A stretch of DNA of 64,000 bases, taken from positions 62,001 through 126,000 of the forward strand of contig NZ_NKTY01000006.1 of assembly GCF_003207825.1 (NCBI RefSeq), written 5' to 3'. Both the position numbers and the translations under genes were made by a program. The notes below the pieces were generated by a model, which saw nothing but the letters and a program-made list of their open reading frames with translations, was not told the DNA's origin and made no database searches. The DNA comes from Komagataeibacter saccharivorans (GTDB lineage Bacteria; Pseudomonadota; Alphaproteobacteria; Acetobacterales; Acetobacteraceae). Shown in pieces: positions 8,181 through 17,003 of this stretch (positions are counted from its first letter, which is position 1; the number at the start of each line of letters is the position of its first letter).

Positions 8181-9659
8181 ATGACATTTATGACCGCAGC
8201 GGATGTAACCGTACCCCCACCCGAACACAACAGCCGGACCATTACCCCCGTCATCCTGTCGGGCGGGACAGGCACACGGCTCTGGCCCGTCTCCCGCGCC
8301 AGTCACCCCAAGCAGTTCTGGGCGCTGGCATCCAGACAGACCATGATTGGTGAAACGCTGCAACGCGCCACGGGCGATGCCTTCGTTGCCCCCATTGTGG
8401 TCTGCAATCAGGCGCACCGCTTTCTGGTGGCGGAACAGTTGCGTGAAAACGGGTGCGAGGACGGGCGCATCATCCTTGAACCCGTCGCCCGCAATACCGC
8501 CGCCGCCGTTGCGGCAGCAGCCCTGCTAGCGGGGGAAAGTGATCCCGATACCCTTTTGTGGATCATGGCCGCCGATGCCGCCTTCCGTTATCCTGACCGC
8601 CTGCCTGCCATTTTGGAAAAGGCCGCCAGTGTCGCGCGGGAAGGCTACATCGTAACCTTCGGCATGAAGCCCGATGTGCCGGAAACAGGCTATGGCTATA
8701 TCCGCACCGGGGTGCCGCTTCATCCCGACAGGGTGGAAGACGGCGTGTTTCACGTCGCACGCTTTACTGAAAAGCCTGACCGGCTGCGGGCGACGGAAAT
8801 GCTGCATGAAGGGGGGTATTTGTGGAATTCAGGCATGTTCCTGGCCCCTGCATCGGTCATGCTGTCCGAACTGGAAAAACATGCGCCACAGGTGCTCGAT
8901 ACAGTGCGCAGCGCGCTGGCCAATAGCGAACGCGATCTGACATTCCGGCGTCTGGAGACGGCATCCTTCCTGCAATGCCCCAATGTCAGCATTGATTACG
9001 CAGTCATGGAACATACGGACCGGGCCGTTGTCATACCTGCCGATCTGGGGTGGTCCGATGTCGGGAACTGGAATGCCCTGTGGGAACTTGGGGACAAGGA
9101 TGCGCAGGGGAATGTCACGGTGGGCGATGTGGTTCTGGAACAGTCCCACAACTGCTATGTGCGCAGCGAAGGCAGGTTGACGGCCGTGGCGGGGCTTACG
9201 GATGTCGTGCTGGTCGTGACGACGGATGCGGTTCTGGCGATCCATCGTGATTATGCACAGGATGTATCGGCCCTTGTCGCCCGGCTTAAAATCGCAAATC
9301 GGGCCGAAGCGGAAATTCACAACCGCTGCTACCGCCCCTGGGGATTTTATGAGGGGCTGATTCAGGGCGAACGGTTTCAGGTCAAGCGGATCGTGGTGCA
9401 TCCGGGGCAGAAGCTCTCGCTCCAGAAGCATTTCCACCGTGCGGAGCACTGGGTTGTGGTCAGTGGCACCGCCATCGTCACACGCAATGATGAAAAACTG
9501 ATGTTGCAGGAAAACGAGAGCGTGTACCTGCCACTGGGCTGCATACACAGGCTGGAAAATCCCGGTCGCATCCCCCTTGCATTGATCGAGGTTCAGTCCG
9601 GTCCCTATCTGGGGGAAGATGATATCGTGCGGTTCGAGGATACTTACGGTCGCCAGTAA
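8181..9659 (+). CDS. manC: Mannose-1-phosphate guanylyltransferase / mannose-6-phosphate isomerase (bifunctional, type II)
   Basis: 492 residues. The N-terminal nucleotidyltransferase domain has the signature VILSGGTGTRLWPVSR and SHPKQFWAL near residues 20-45, with FTEKPD and GYLWNSGMF further on. The C-terminal cupin domain (from about residue 375) has YRPWGFYEGL and the metal-binding segment QKHFHRAEHWVVVSGTA. It isomerises fructose 6-phosphate to mannose 6-phosphate and makes GDP-mannose from mannose 1-phosphate and GTP; the phosphomannomutase for the middle step is not in the window. GDP-mannose serves exopolysaccharide and lipopolysaccharide. GGAG about ten bases upstream supports the chosen ATG. 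Confidence 0.92.
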   Translation: MTFMTAADVTVPPPEHNSRTITPVILSGGTGTRLWPVSRASHPKQFWALASRQTMIGETLQRATGDAFVAPIVVCNQAHRFLVAEQLRENGCEDGRIILEPVARNTAAAVAAAALLAGESDPDTLLWIMAADAAFRYPDRLPAILEKAASVAREGYIVTFGMKPDVPETGYGYIRTGVPLHPDRVEDGVFHVARFTEKPDRLRATEMLHEGGYLWNSGMFLAPASVMLSELEKHAPQVLDTVRSALANSERDLTFRRLETASFLQCPNVSIDYAVMEHTDRAVVIPADLGWSDVGNWNALWELGDKDAQGNVTVGDVVLEQSHNCYVRSEGRLTAVAGLTDVVLVVTTDAVLAIHRDYAQDVSALVARLKIANRAEAEIHNRCYRPWGFYEGLIQGERFQVKRIVVHPGQKLSLQKHFHRAEHWVVVSGTAIVTRNDEKLMLQENESVYLPLGCIHRLENPGRIPLALIEVQSGPYLGEDDIVRFEDTYGRQ

Positions 9660-9752
9660 AAACAGTTGTGCGGTGGCAGTGTGACGGAATGTTGCTGGTG
9701 ACGGATAGGGAATTATTATCTCGTTTACGTCCCCGCGCATGGATCATGCGGT

Positions 9753-9863
9753 CCTGTCCATGTTTTGGGACAGGCTTCTGTCAGAACCGGTCCCATGCCG
9801 CATGATTGCGTGATGCCGGTGCTGGTCAGGCTGTGTGATCGGGCAGGACAGACTGGCCTGTCC
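9753..9863. repeat. Clustered CCTGTCC/GGACAGG inverted repeats
   Basis: In the manC/putA convergent gap, CCTGTCC at 9753-9759 faces GGACAGG at 9768-9774 (7 bp stem, 8-base loop), and GGACAG at 9846-9851 faces CTGTCC at 9858-9863 (6 bp stem, 6-base loop). These could be weak transcript-end hairpins for manC or a small repeat element. Confidence 0.4.
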
Positions 9864-9906
9864 AGTTGCGGCACTGTTTCGTCCTGTCATGCCCGGATGG
9901 GGAAAA

Positions 9907-9942
9907 CCGTTATGGGCGGGGAAAATTTCCCGCCCATAACGG
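9907..9942 (-). terminator. Strong terminator after putA
   Basis: Perfect 14 bp inverted repeat (9907-9920 and 9929-9942) with an 8-base loop. On the minus strand it begins eight bases after the putA stop and is followed by TTTTCC. It may also stop readthrough from manC. Confidence 0.8.
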
Positions 9943-9950
9943 GGCAGGCT

Positions 9951-12900
9951 TTAGCCGATTGCCATCAGGGTGGCGTTGCCGCCTGCCGCAGCCGTGTTGG
10001 TGCTGGTGCTGTGTTCCTCGATCAGGAACTCCCGGTGCAGGATGTCCGGGTCAATCAGGAAGGTGGATGCTATCATGCCGCTCCCCTTGGCCAGCGTTTC
10101 GGTTACGTGGCGGAATAGCGCATCATCCTGCACTGACATCACCACCGGGCAGGCCAGTTCCTGAAGGTCGCTGACCTTGCGGATATGCGGCGCCAGTTCC
10201 GGGGGAAGTTCCGCCAGCCAGGCGGTTGCTTCGGCAGGCCCATATACAAACGCCGTATTGCCGCATGAAAGGGCGAGCGAAGCCAGCAGCACCAGATGCT
10301 CGCGCACATCGCCCACGCACAGCACATGGCCACGTGGCCTGAAGCTGTAGACGTTTTCCTCGCCTACCGGGCCGGGCATGGTCATATGTGCGCCGGGGAG
10401 CGGTTTTTTAGCCATTTCCGCAACCCGATGGCCAATATGGCTGTACCCGTTACCCATCAGCCATGCATGCCACCGTTCCATGATGGCGGGCGTTGTTCCT
10501 CCGTTCATGCACGACAGGCCATCGCGCAGCGGGAATGCGGCCAGCAGGCGGCGCAGGATCAGCGGTCCCCCGGCCTTGGGCCCTGTGCCTGACAGGCCCC
10601 GCCCGCCGAAGGGCTGCACGCCAACGACAGCGCCGATCGTATTGCGGTTGACATACAGGTTGCCTACATCCAGTCGGCGCGCGACCTGCTGCACGGTAGT
10701 TTCGATACGGGTATGCACGCCACCCGTCAGGCCATATCCCAGCCCGTTGATCGCATCGATGACGGTATCGAGTTCCTGACTGCGATAACGCAGCACATGC
10801 AGAACCGGACCAAAAACCTCCGCCCCCAGATCGGAAATGGAATCAATTTCAATCAGGGTTGGCGCGACAAAGCTGCCATGGGCACAGGCATCGGGCAGCG
10901 GCAGGGAATAGACGGGCGCGCCCCGGTCTTTCAGCCGCTGGATATGGGTCTGGATGCCCTGCGCGGCTTCAGTGGTAATGACGGGGCCGATATCGGTCGC
11001 CAGTCGTGCGGTGTTGCCAAGGCTGAGTTCACGCATCGCCCCACGCAGCATGCGCAGCAGGTGATCGGCACATTCATGCTGCACGCACAGGATGCGCAGT
11101 GCCGAACAGCGCTGCCCCGCGCTGTCAAAGGCGGAGGCGATGACATCCACCACCACCTGTTCCGCCAGGGCGGAGGAATCGACGATCATTGCGTTCTGGC
11201 CACCGGTTTCGGCAACCAGCGGTACAGGCTGTCCTGTATGGCCGCGGCGGCTGACAAGCTGGCGGTTGATGGACTGCGCCACCGTGGTTGAACCGGTAAA
11301 CATGACACCCGCCACCTGTGCGGCCTGCACCAGTGCCGCACCGACATCTCCCGCACCGGGCAGCAGTTGCAGCGCGTCAGCAGGCACCCCGGCTTCGTGC
11401 AGGATGGCAACGGCCTGTGCCGCGACCAGTGGCGTTTCCTCCGCCGGTTTGGCGATTACGCTGTTACCGGCGGCCAGTGCCGCCGCAACCTGACCCGTAA
11501 AGATGGCCAGCGGGAAGTTCCATGGGCTGATACACGCCACCGGCCCTAGCGGGATATGGGTGGCATTATCGAAGTCCGCACGGATCTGCGCGGCGTAATA
11601 GCGCAGGAAGTCCACGGCCTCGCGGATTTCGGCAAGGGCGTTGGGAAAGGACTTGCCCGCTTCACGCACGATCAGGCCCAGCAGCGCGTCCTGCCGCCCT
11701 TCCATAAGGTCGGCGGCACGTTCCAGCTTTTCGGCGCGGCTGGCGGGCGGCTGCGCGGCCCATGTCGCGGCCCCCCTGACCGCATCTTCCATAACGCCGG
11801 GAATGACCGTGGCATCCGCCGGTGTCCACTGGCCGACACGCTCGCGCCGGTCGGCGGGATTGGTGACATCGTGCGGCGTGCCCGGTGTGACGGGGGTGGC
11901 CAGCATCGGGGTGGCTGTCCATTCGGCGGGGGAGGCGTCAAGCCCGCGGCCCAGGGCCGCCAGCGCATTTTCATCCGTCAGGTCCAGACCGGCGGAGTTG
12001 CGGCGTTCGGGCGCGAACATATCCGGCGGCGCGGCAATGGCGGGGTTGGGGCCGCCATAGGGCACGTAACTGCGGGCGATGGTCATCGGGTCGGCAACCA
12101 GTTGCGAGACGGGTATGTTTTCATCCCCGATCTGGTTGACGAAGGACGAGTTCGCGCCGTTTTCCAGCAGGCGGCGCACAAGGTATGCCAGCAATGTCTC
12201 ATGCGTGCCGACCGGGGCGTAGATGCGCGTGGGACGGTTCAGCTTCTGCGGGCCGACAACTTCCTTGTAAAGCGGTTCGCCCATGCCGTGCAGGCACTGG
12301 AATTCATACGATCCGGTTTGGAAGTCCTCGCCCGCCAGCGTGTAAATGGTGGCAAGGGAGCGGGCATTATGGGTGGCGAACTGCGGGAAGATGGCGTCAC
12401 GCGCGCCCAGCAGTTTGCGCGCGCAGGCAATGTAGCTGATATCGGTGTGAACCTTGCGCGTATAGACCGGGAAATCAGGCATCCCGTCTATCTGGGCTTT
12501 CTTTATTTCACTGTCCCAGTAGGCGCCCTTGACCAGTCGCACCATGATGCGGTGTCCGGTGCGTCGGGCCAGATCGATAATGAAATCCAGAACGAAGGGC
12601 GCGCGCCGACCATAGGCCTGCACGACAAAGCCGATGCCGTTCCAGTCCTTCAGCGCGGGCTCAAGGCACAGGGCTTCGAGCAGATCGAGCGAGATTTCCA
12701 GCCGCTCGCTTTCCTCCGCATCGATATTCAGGCCGATATCGTAATGGCGTGCCAGAACCGTCAGTTCAACAACGACGGGCAGCAGTTCGGCCATGACACG
12801 GTCACGCTGCGCGCGGCTGTAACGGGGGTGCAGGGCCGACAGCTTGATGGAAATGCCGGGACGTTCATAGACGTCAGCGCCGCGCGCGCGCCTGCCGATG

Positions 12901-13601
12901 GCGTGGATGGCGGTGATGTAATCCTGCCGGTAGCGTTCGGCATCATGCGCGGTCAGCGCGGCTTCACCCAGCATGTCGTACGAATAGCGGAAGCCCTGTT
13001 CTTCCAGCTTTTCGCTGTTCTTCAGGGCGGATTCGATGGTTTCGCCCACCACGAACTGTTCGCCCATAAGGCGCATGGCCACATCCACCGCCTTGCGGAT
13101 CAGCGGACCGGAACTGCGTGCCACCAGTTTGCGCAGCGTCTCGCTCAGCCCCGCATTTTCCCGTGCGCCGGGGCTGGTCAGGCGACCGGTCACCAGCAGT
13201 CCCCATGCGGCGGCATTGGTGAAAAGGGGGCGGTCGCGGGAAATATGGGCCAGCCAGTCACCCGTGCCGATCTTGTCGCGGATCAGGGCATCGCGTGTCG
13301 CATTGTCCGGAATACGCAGCAGGGCTTCGGCCAGACACATGAGGGCCACACCCTCGGCGGAGGAAAGGGAGAATTCCTGCACCAGCGCCTCGACCCCGCC
13401 GGGATTGCGGTTACGGCGCAGCCCCTCCGTCAGCGTGGTGGCGAGATTGGTCGTGCGCAGGGCTTCGGCGTCGCTCAGTGTCGCGGCAGGGGTCAGGGCA
13501 TTGATGCACTCGATCTCCGACCGGCGGGTCGCCTCGGTTATCTGTTGGCGTAACGGTGACGGGGCGGCGATTTTTCCAGCAAAATCTTTGAAAAGCAGCA
13601 T
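9951..13601 (-). CDS. putA: Bifunctional proline dehydrogenase / L-glutamate gamma-semialdehyde dehydrogenase
   Basis: 1216 residues. Residues 1-110 form the arm, then the FAD-dependent PRODH barrel to about 480 (YERPGISIKLSALHPRY, GLNIDAEESERLEISLDL, RLVKGAYWDSEIK) and the NAD-dependent aldehyde dehydrogenase to about 1010 (ISPWNFPLAIFTGQ, VAETGGQNAMIVD, catalytic Cys in SAGQRCSALR). A roughly 190-residue C-terminal domain follows, as in long type B PutA. The two steps turn proline into glutamate with channelled intermediate at the membrane. There is no N-terminal ribbon-helix-helix, so it cannot act as its own repressor; the GntR regulator 140 bases upstream is the likely controller. Confidence 0.95.
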   Translation of the reverse strand: MLLFKDFAGKIAAPSPLRQQITEATRRSEIECINALTPAATLSDAEALRTTNLATTLTEGLRRNRNPGGVEALVQEFSLSSAEGVALMCLAEALLRIPDNATRDALIRDKIGTGDWLAHISRDRPLFTNAAAWGLLVTGRLTSPGARENAGLSETLRKLVARSSGPLIRKAVDVAMRLMGEQFVVGETIESALKNSEKLEEQGFRYSYDMLGEAALTAHDAERYRQDYITAIHAIGRRARGADVYERPGISIKLSALHPRYSRAQRDRVMAELLPVVVELTVLARHYDIGLNIDAEESERLEISLDLLEALCLEPALKDWNGIGFVVQAYGRRAPFVLDFIIDLARRTGHRIMVRLVKGAYWDSEIKKAQIDGMPDFPVYTRKVHTDISYIACARKLLGARDAIFPQFATHNARSLATIYTLAGEDFQTGSYEFQCLHGMGEPLYKEVVGPQKLNRPTRIYAPVGTHETLLAYLVRRLLENGANSSFVNQIGDENIPVSQLVADPMTIARSYVPYGGPNPAIAAPPDMFAPERRNSAGLDLTDENALAALGRGLDASPAEWTATPMLATPVTPGTPHDVTNPADRRERVGQWTPADATVIPGVMEDAVRGAATWAAQPPASRAEKLERAADLMEGRQDALLGLIVREAGKSFPNALAEIREAVDFLRYYAAQIRADFDNATHIPLGPVACISPWNFPLAIFTGQVAAALAAGNSVIAKPAEETPLVAAQAVAILHEAGVPADALQLLPGAGDVGAALVQAAQVAGVMFTGSTTVAQSINRQLVSRRGHTGQPVPLVAETGGQNAMIVDSSALAEQVVVDVIASAFDSAGQRCSALRILCVQHECADHLLRMLRGAMRELSLGNTARLATDIGPVITTEAAQGIQTHIQRLKDRGAPVYSLPLPDACAHGSFVAPTLIEIDSISDLGAEVFGPVLHVLRYRSQELDTVIDAINGLGYGLTGGVHTRIETTVQQVARRLDVGNLYVNRNTIGAVVGVQPFGGRGLSGTGPKAGGPLILRRLLAAFPLRDGLSCMNGGTTPAIMERWHAWLMGNGYSHIGHRVAEMAKKPLPGAHMTMPGPVGEENVYSFRPRGHVLCVGDVREHLVLLASLALSCGNTAFVYGPAEATAWLAELPPELAPHIRKVSDLQELACPVVMSVQDDALFRHVTETLAKGSGMIASTFLIDPDILHREFLIEEHSTSTNTAAAGGNATLMAIG

Positions 13602-13649
13602 GAGGGTACTTCCACCAGGAAACAGCGTTCCGGAGACAGTGCCTCAACA

Positions 13650-13674
13650 GGATATAATTTGTCTAGGATAATAT
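13650..13674. promoter_or_regulatory. A+T-rich putA promoter / possible operator
   Basis: Near-direct repeats GGATATAAT (13650-13658) and GGATAATAT (13666-13674) in an otherwise G+C-rich region, about 50-75 bases upstream of putA. They may be a -10 region or a GntR site; similar ATTATAT strings lie upstream of the regulator. Confidence 0.35.
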
Positions 13675-13741
13675 ACGATTCTGTTTCGCGCGCCGTTTAG
13701 TCCCATAAATCGCGTAGAGTCGATGGTCTTTCGGGGCGTTT

Positions 13742-14440
13742 CTAGCCCTCCCTGCGCTCCCGGATCACGCGCACGGAAATGGCAGCAGCATCAAGGATAT
13801 GCTGACGGGTCAGGCGGGCAACTTCCTCCGCATCGCGCTTGCGGCAGGCCTGCATGATGGCTTCATGCTCGATATCCGTCAGGTCCTTGCGGCCTTCCAG
13901 TTCAAGATGGCTGCGGATGTAGCGGGTCAGGCGCACATGCAGGTCATCAATCATTTCCAGCAGGCGCGGACGCTGCGCCGCGGCATAGATCGCATTGTGA
14001 AAGGCGCGGTTCAGGTCGCCCAGCCCGTGCTGGGTCGGGTTGGCGTTCGTGCCGTTTACAAAGGCTTCGTAAGCATCCTCGATCCGCGCCAGATCGACGC
14101 GCGACATGCGGCCTACGGCATGGCGGGCGGCCATTTCTTCCAGCGAGGCACGGATTTCGGAATATTCAATGATATCGTCTTCCGTCATGCCCGTGACCAT
14201 GGCGCCCCGGTTGGGCATGAACGTGACCAGCCCTTCGGCTTCCAGCCGTTTCAGCGCCTCACGCACGGGGATGATGCTGGTCCCGAACCCTTCAGCCAGT
14301 TCTGATTGCGGCAGCGCCAGACCCGCCGGTAGCGTGCCGCCCAGAATGGCGTTGCGCAGTGCGGTTCCTACGGTTGTGGATGCGGCCCCCCGTTTACGAC
14401 CGGTTTCAGTTTCAAAGATGGAAGAGGGCAGCATGCGCAT
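13742..14440 (-). CDS. GntR family transcriptional regulator with FCD ligand domain
   Basis: 232 residues. The N-terminal winged helix-turn-helix contains VGTALRNAILGG...SELAEGFGTSIIPVREALKRLEAEGLV and is followed by an all-helical FCD domain with EIRASLEEMAARHA, the metal/ligand histidines around LNRAFHNAIYAA and a late DIEHEAIMQAC. I chose the ATG at 14440 because AAAGGA precedes it closely; a GTG at 14470 would add ten residues. FadR/VanR-type members sense small organic acids or amino acids. It lies upstream of putA on the same strand, so control of proline catabolism and of itself is the simplest inference. The short gap allows cotranscription, but putA appears to have its own promoter region. 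Confidence 0.85.
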   Translation of the reverse strand: MRMLPSSIFETETGRKRGAASTTVGTALRNAILGGTLPAGLALPQSELAEGFGTSIIPVREALKRLEAEGLVTFMPNRGAMVTGMTEDDIIEYSEIRASLEEMAARHAVGRMSRVDLARIEDAYEAFVNGTNANPTQHGLGDLNRAFHNAIYAAAQRPRLLEMIDDLHVRLTRYIRSHLELEGRKDLTDIEHEAIMQACRKRDAEEVARLTRQHILDAAAISVRVIRERREG

Positions 14441-15134
14441 TTTTCCTTTCGCGCGGGTTTGTATCAACACGTCCCTGTCAGGAAAAACATGGACCCGAAA
14501 GTGACGGGTTCATGTGGTCGATGGCGCGGCGTGTAATAGACTGTCCACCTGTTGTTTGAATAGTCATCTCTGGATTATATAAGAAAGCAGAGATATTATA
14601 TAGAATGCAGCGAAAAGCGTCAAAAGGATTTGCCGCAGCCGTCTGTCGGTAACCGCTTCACCAGAAGGGAATGATGACTCTGTTGAAGAGAGGCCGCATG
14701 ACCGAACTGTGCGCTGTCACTCTGGCATGATGGACTGGAAAACAGGTGGCGGCTTGCTTTGGTACCGCCCAATCTGACAGCACTTCTCAGGTAATGTCGG
14801 ATCGGATGGAACGGCCCGGTGTCAGGTGGGCTTGCGCCAGTTTATTATCTGTCGGCATCAGCGCCGGTCTGCGGCAGGAGCTTCCGGCCATGTACCAGAC
14901 CACAACAGGTTGGTGGCTGTAATGGGTGTCATGGCGAAGCTTCCGTTATTTTGTGAGTTTCTCTTTACCCAACAAAGAAAAAACGAAATCCGTAAACGAA
15001 GACATTAACCGGTGGGCGATACTTTAAGTAAGAAGCAGGCCAATATCACGACCGGCGGGATAGGGGCTGACACAGCATCACAACTCCGTGTTCAGGGGAG
15101 GGGAGAAGGACCAGCCTCTCGCACCGCCTACGGA
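14441..15134. other. Long intergenic region between GntR gene and SDR gene
   Basis: About 700 bases with no supportable gene. It contains A+T-rich promoter-like sequence at 14570-14605 with two ATTATAT strings, divergent promoter space for the regulator and the SDR gene, and an A-rich stretch near 14960-15000. A 60-codon open frame at 14826-15008 has no recognisable feature. Confidence 0.55.
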
Positions 15135-15159
15135 AATATCCTTATATTTTAAGGATATT
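15135..15159 (+). repeat. Inverted repeat in the SDR leader
   Basis: AATATCCTT (15135-15143) and AAGGATATT (15151-15159) are a perfect 9 bp inverted repeat with a 7-base A/T spacer. It ends just before the AGGAG ribosome site of the downstream gene, so it could be an operator or a hairpin that affects translation. Confidence 0.55.
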
Positions 15160-15175
15160 CATTCAGGAGAACATC

Positions 15176-15946
15176 ATGGGACGCGTCTCGGGAAAAGTAG
15201 CGCTTGTTACAGGGGCCGCACTTGGTATTGGCAAGGCTACGGCCCTGCTGCTGGCACGTGAAGGTGCGAAGGTCGTTATCGCCGACCTCAAGGAAGAAGA
15301 AGGGCATGCCGCCGTGGCCGAGGTCGAGGCCGCCGGGGGGGAGGCCCTGTTCGTTTCCCTGAATGTCACGCAGGAGGAGGACTGGAAAAAAGCCATCGAA
15401 GCCATTACCGCAAAGTTCGGCGGTCTGGATATCGCGGTCAATAATGCCGGTATCCTGTATAATGGCTCGGTCGAGGAAACCAGTCTGGCCGACTGGCGGC
15501 GCGTGCAGTCGGTCAATCTGGACGGCGTGTTTCTGGGGACCCGTTATGCGGTGGAAGCCATGAAGCCGCGTGGCGCCGGTTCCATCATCAACCTTTCCTC
15601 CATCGAGGGGCTGATCGGTGATCCGACCCTTGCCGCCTATAACGCCAGCAAGGGCGGCGTGCGGCTGTTTACCAAATCGGCGGCGCTGCACTGCGCGCGC
15701 GCGGGTTACAGGATCCGCGTCAATTCCATCCATCCCGGCTATATCTGGACACCAATGGTGCAGGGCTTCACGTCGGCCACGCCCGATCAGGTGGCAGCCC
15801 GGCAGAAACTGATCGACCTGCATCCGCTGGGTCATCTGGGCGAACCGGATGATATTGCCTATGGCATCCTGTTCCTTGCATCCGATGAATCCAAGTTCAT
15901 GACGGGTAGTGAACTGGTCATCGATGGCGGCTATACGGCACAGTAA
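15176..15946 (+). CDS. SDR family NAD(P)-dependent oxidoreductase
   Basis: 256 residues, classical short-chain dehydrogenase. Cofactor motif TGAALGIG is near residue 13, NNAG near 87, catalytic Ser in NLSSIEGL and the YNASK catalytic pair follow; the C-terminal DGGYTAQ is typical. An aspartate at the end of strand 2 (VVIADLKEE) suggests NAD preference. It resembles cyclohexanol, cyclopentanol and R-specific alcohol dehydrogenases, so oxidation of a secondary alcohol or a polyol is likely, but the substrate cannot be read from sequence. AGGAG lies six bases before the ATG. It is monocistronic, convergent with the TIM-barrel gene downstream. Confidence 0.88.
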   Translation: MGRVSGKVALVTGAALGIGKATALLLAREGAKVVIADLKEEEGHAAVAEVEAAGGEALFVSLNVTQEEDWKKAIEAITAKFGGLDIAVNNAGILYNGSVEETSLADWRRVQSVNLDGVFLGTRYAVEAMKPRGAGSIINLSSIEGLIGDPTLAAYNASKGGVRLFTKSAALHCARAGYRIRVNSIHPGYIWTPMVQGFTSATPDQVAARQKLIDLHPLGHLGEPDDIAYGILFLASDESKFMTGSELVIDGGYTAQ

Positions 15947-16172
15947 ACCCTGTTCATGCCAGACCCCGGTTTGCCGTTCCGTCTGGCGTTCGGCAGTGAC
16001 GTTCCCGGTGTGACTGCTCCTTTCATTGCGATGGAAAGGGGTAGCCTGCGGCATACTAATACCCGGTGCCAAATGGTGTGCGGGAGCAAATTGTCTGACC
16101 AGGAGTCCCTTCGGCCACTCCATCCTGTCGGAGCAGTGACCGGGAACATAAAATGTGAAGAAGGCAGGACGA

Positions 16173-17003
16173 TCAGCGCGTCATTGCCTTGAAATTGCGG
16201 GTCTGTTCGGTCAGGGCGGTTTCAACCGGCAGGCGCTCCATGCTCGATGCCCCGTAGAAGCCATGACAGTCGGGGCAGGCTGACAATACTTTCTGCGCAT
16301 CCGCGGGCATGGCGATCGGGCCGCCGTGACAAAGGATGATGATATCGGAGCGCACGCCACGCGCGGCTTCCGTAATCGCGTTGATCCGTTCGATCGAATC
16401 TTCCAGCGTGAAGGCCGTTTCCGCCCCGATCGCGCCACCCGTGGTCAGGCCCATATGGGCAACCAGCACATCCGCGCCCGCTTTTGCCATGTCCACCGCC
16501 TGCGCCGGATCGAAAACGTAAGGCGTGGTCAGCATGTCCTTGCGGTTGGCGCGGGCGACGACATCGACCTCAAGGCTGTAACTCATTCCGGTTTCTTCAA
16601 GGTTCTTGCGGAAATTGCCGTCAATCAGCCCAACGGTCGGAAAGTTCTGGATGCCCGAAAAGCCCACCCGCTTCACATCGTCCAGAAACACGTCAAAATC
16701 CACGAATGGATCGGTGCCGTTTACGCCTGCAAGTACCGGGGTATGTGGCACGACCGGCAATACCTCACGCGCCATTTCCATAACGATCTGGTTGGCGTTG
16801 CCATAGGCCAGAATGCCCGCCAGCGAACCGCGTCCCGCCATGCGGTAGCGACCGGAATTGTAAATGACGATCAGGTCGATGCCGCCCGCGGCCTCGCATT
16901 TGGCGGAAAGTCCGGTCCCGGCACCGCCGCCGACAATGGGCTGGCGTGCGGCAATCATGGCACGGAATTTCTTCAGGATTTCACTACGGGGAATGCTGGG
17001 CAT
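16173..17003 (-). CDS. TIM-barrel phosphoenolpyruvate hydrolase-like protein (Tm-1 C-terminal-type domain)
   Basis: 276 residues from the ATG preceded by AAGGAG; a longer frame to 17078 would lie inside the upstream gene. The sequence [22 protein letters not shown], the [17 protein letters not shown] segment and [11 protein letters not shown] match the bacterial family annotated as phosphoenolpyruvate hydrolase family or TIM-barrel signal transduction protein, a relative of the PEP mutase/isocitrate lyase superfamily. In plant Tm-1 a similar barrel is fused behind a UPF0261 domain; here the two are separate neighbouring genes overlapping by 20 bases. The true reaction is not known. It is the last gene of the minus-strand block. 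Confidence 0.75.
   Translation of the reverse strand: MPSIPRSEILKKFRAMIAARQPIVGGGAGTGLSAKCEAAGGIDLIVIYNSGRYRMAGRGSLAGILAYGNANQIVMEMAREVLPVVPHTPVLAGVNGTDPFVDFDVFLDDVKRVGFSGIQNFPTVGLIDGNFRKNLEETGMSYSLEVDVVARANRKDMLTTPYVFDPAQAVDMAKAGADVLVAHMGLTTGGAIGAETAFTLEDSIERINAITEAARGVRSDIIILCHGGPIAMPADAQKVLSACPDCHGFYGASSMERLPVETALTEQTRNFKAMTR

Noticed and set aside
11556-13553. 665-codon plus-strand open frame opposite putA
   Set aside because: Antisense shadow in high-G+C sequence; PutA on the minus strand has complete motifs and the shadow has none.
14826-15008. 60-codon plus-strand frame
   Set aside because: No family features, no good ribosome site and no neighbour context.
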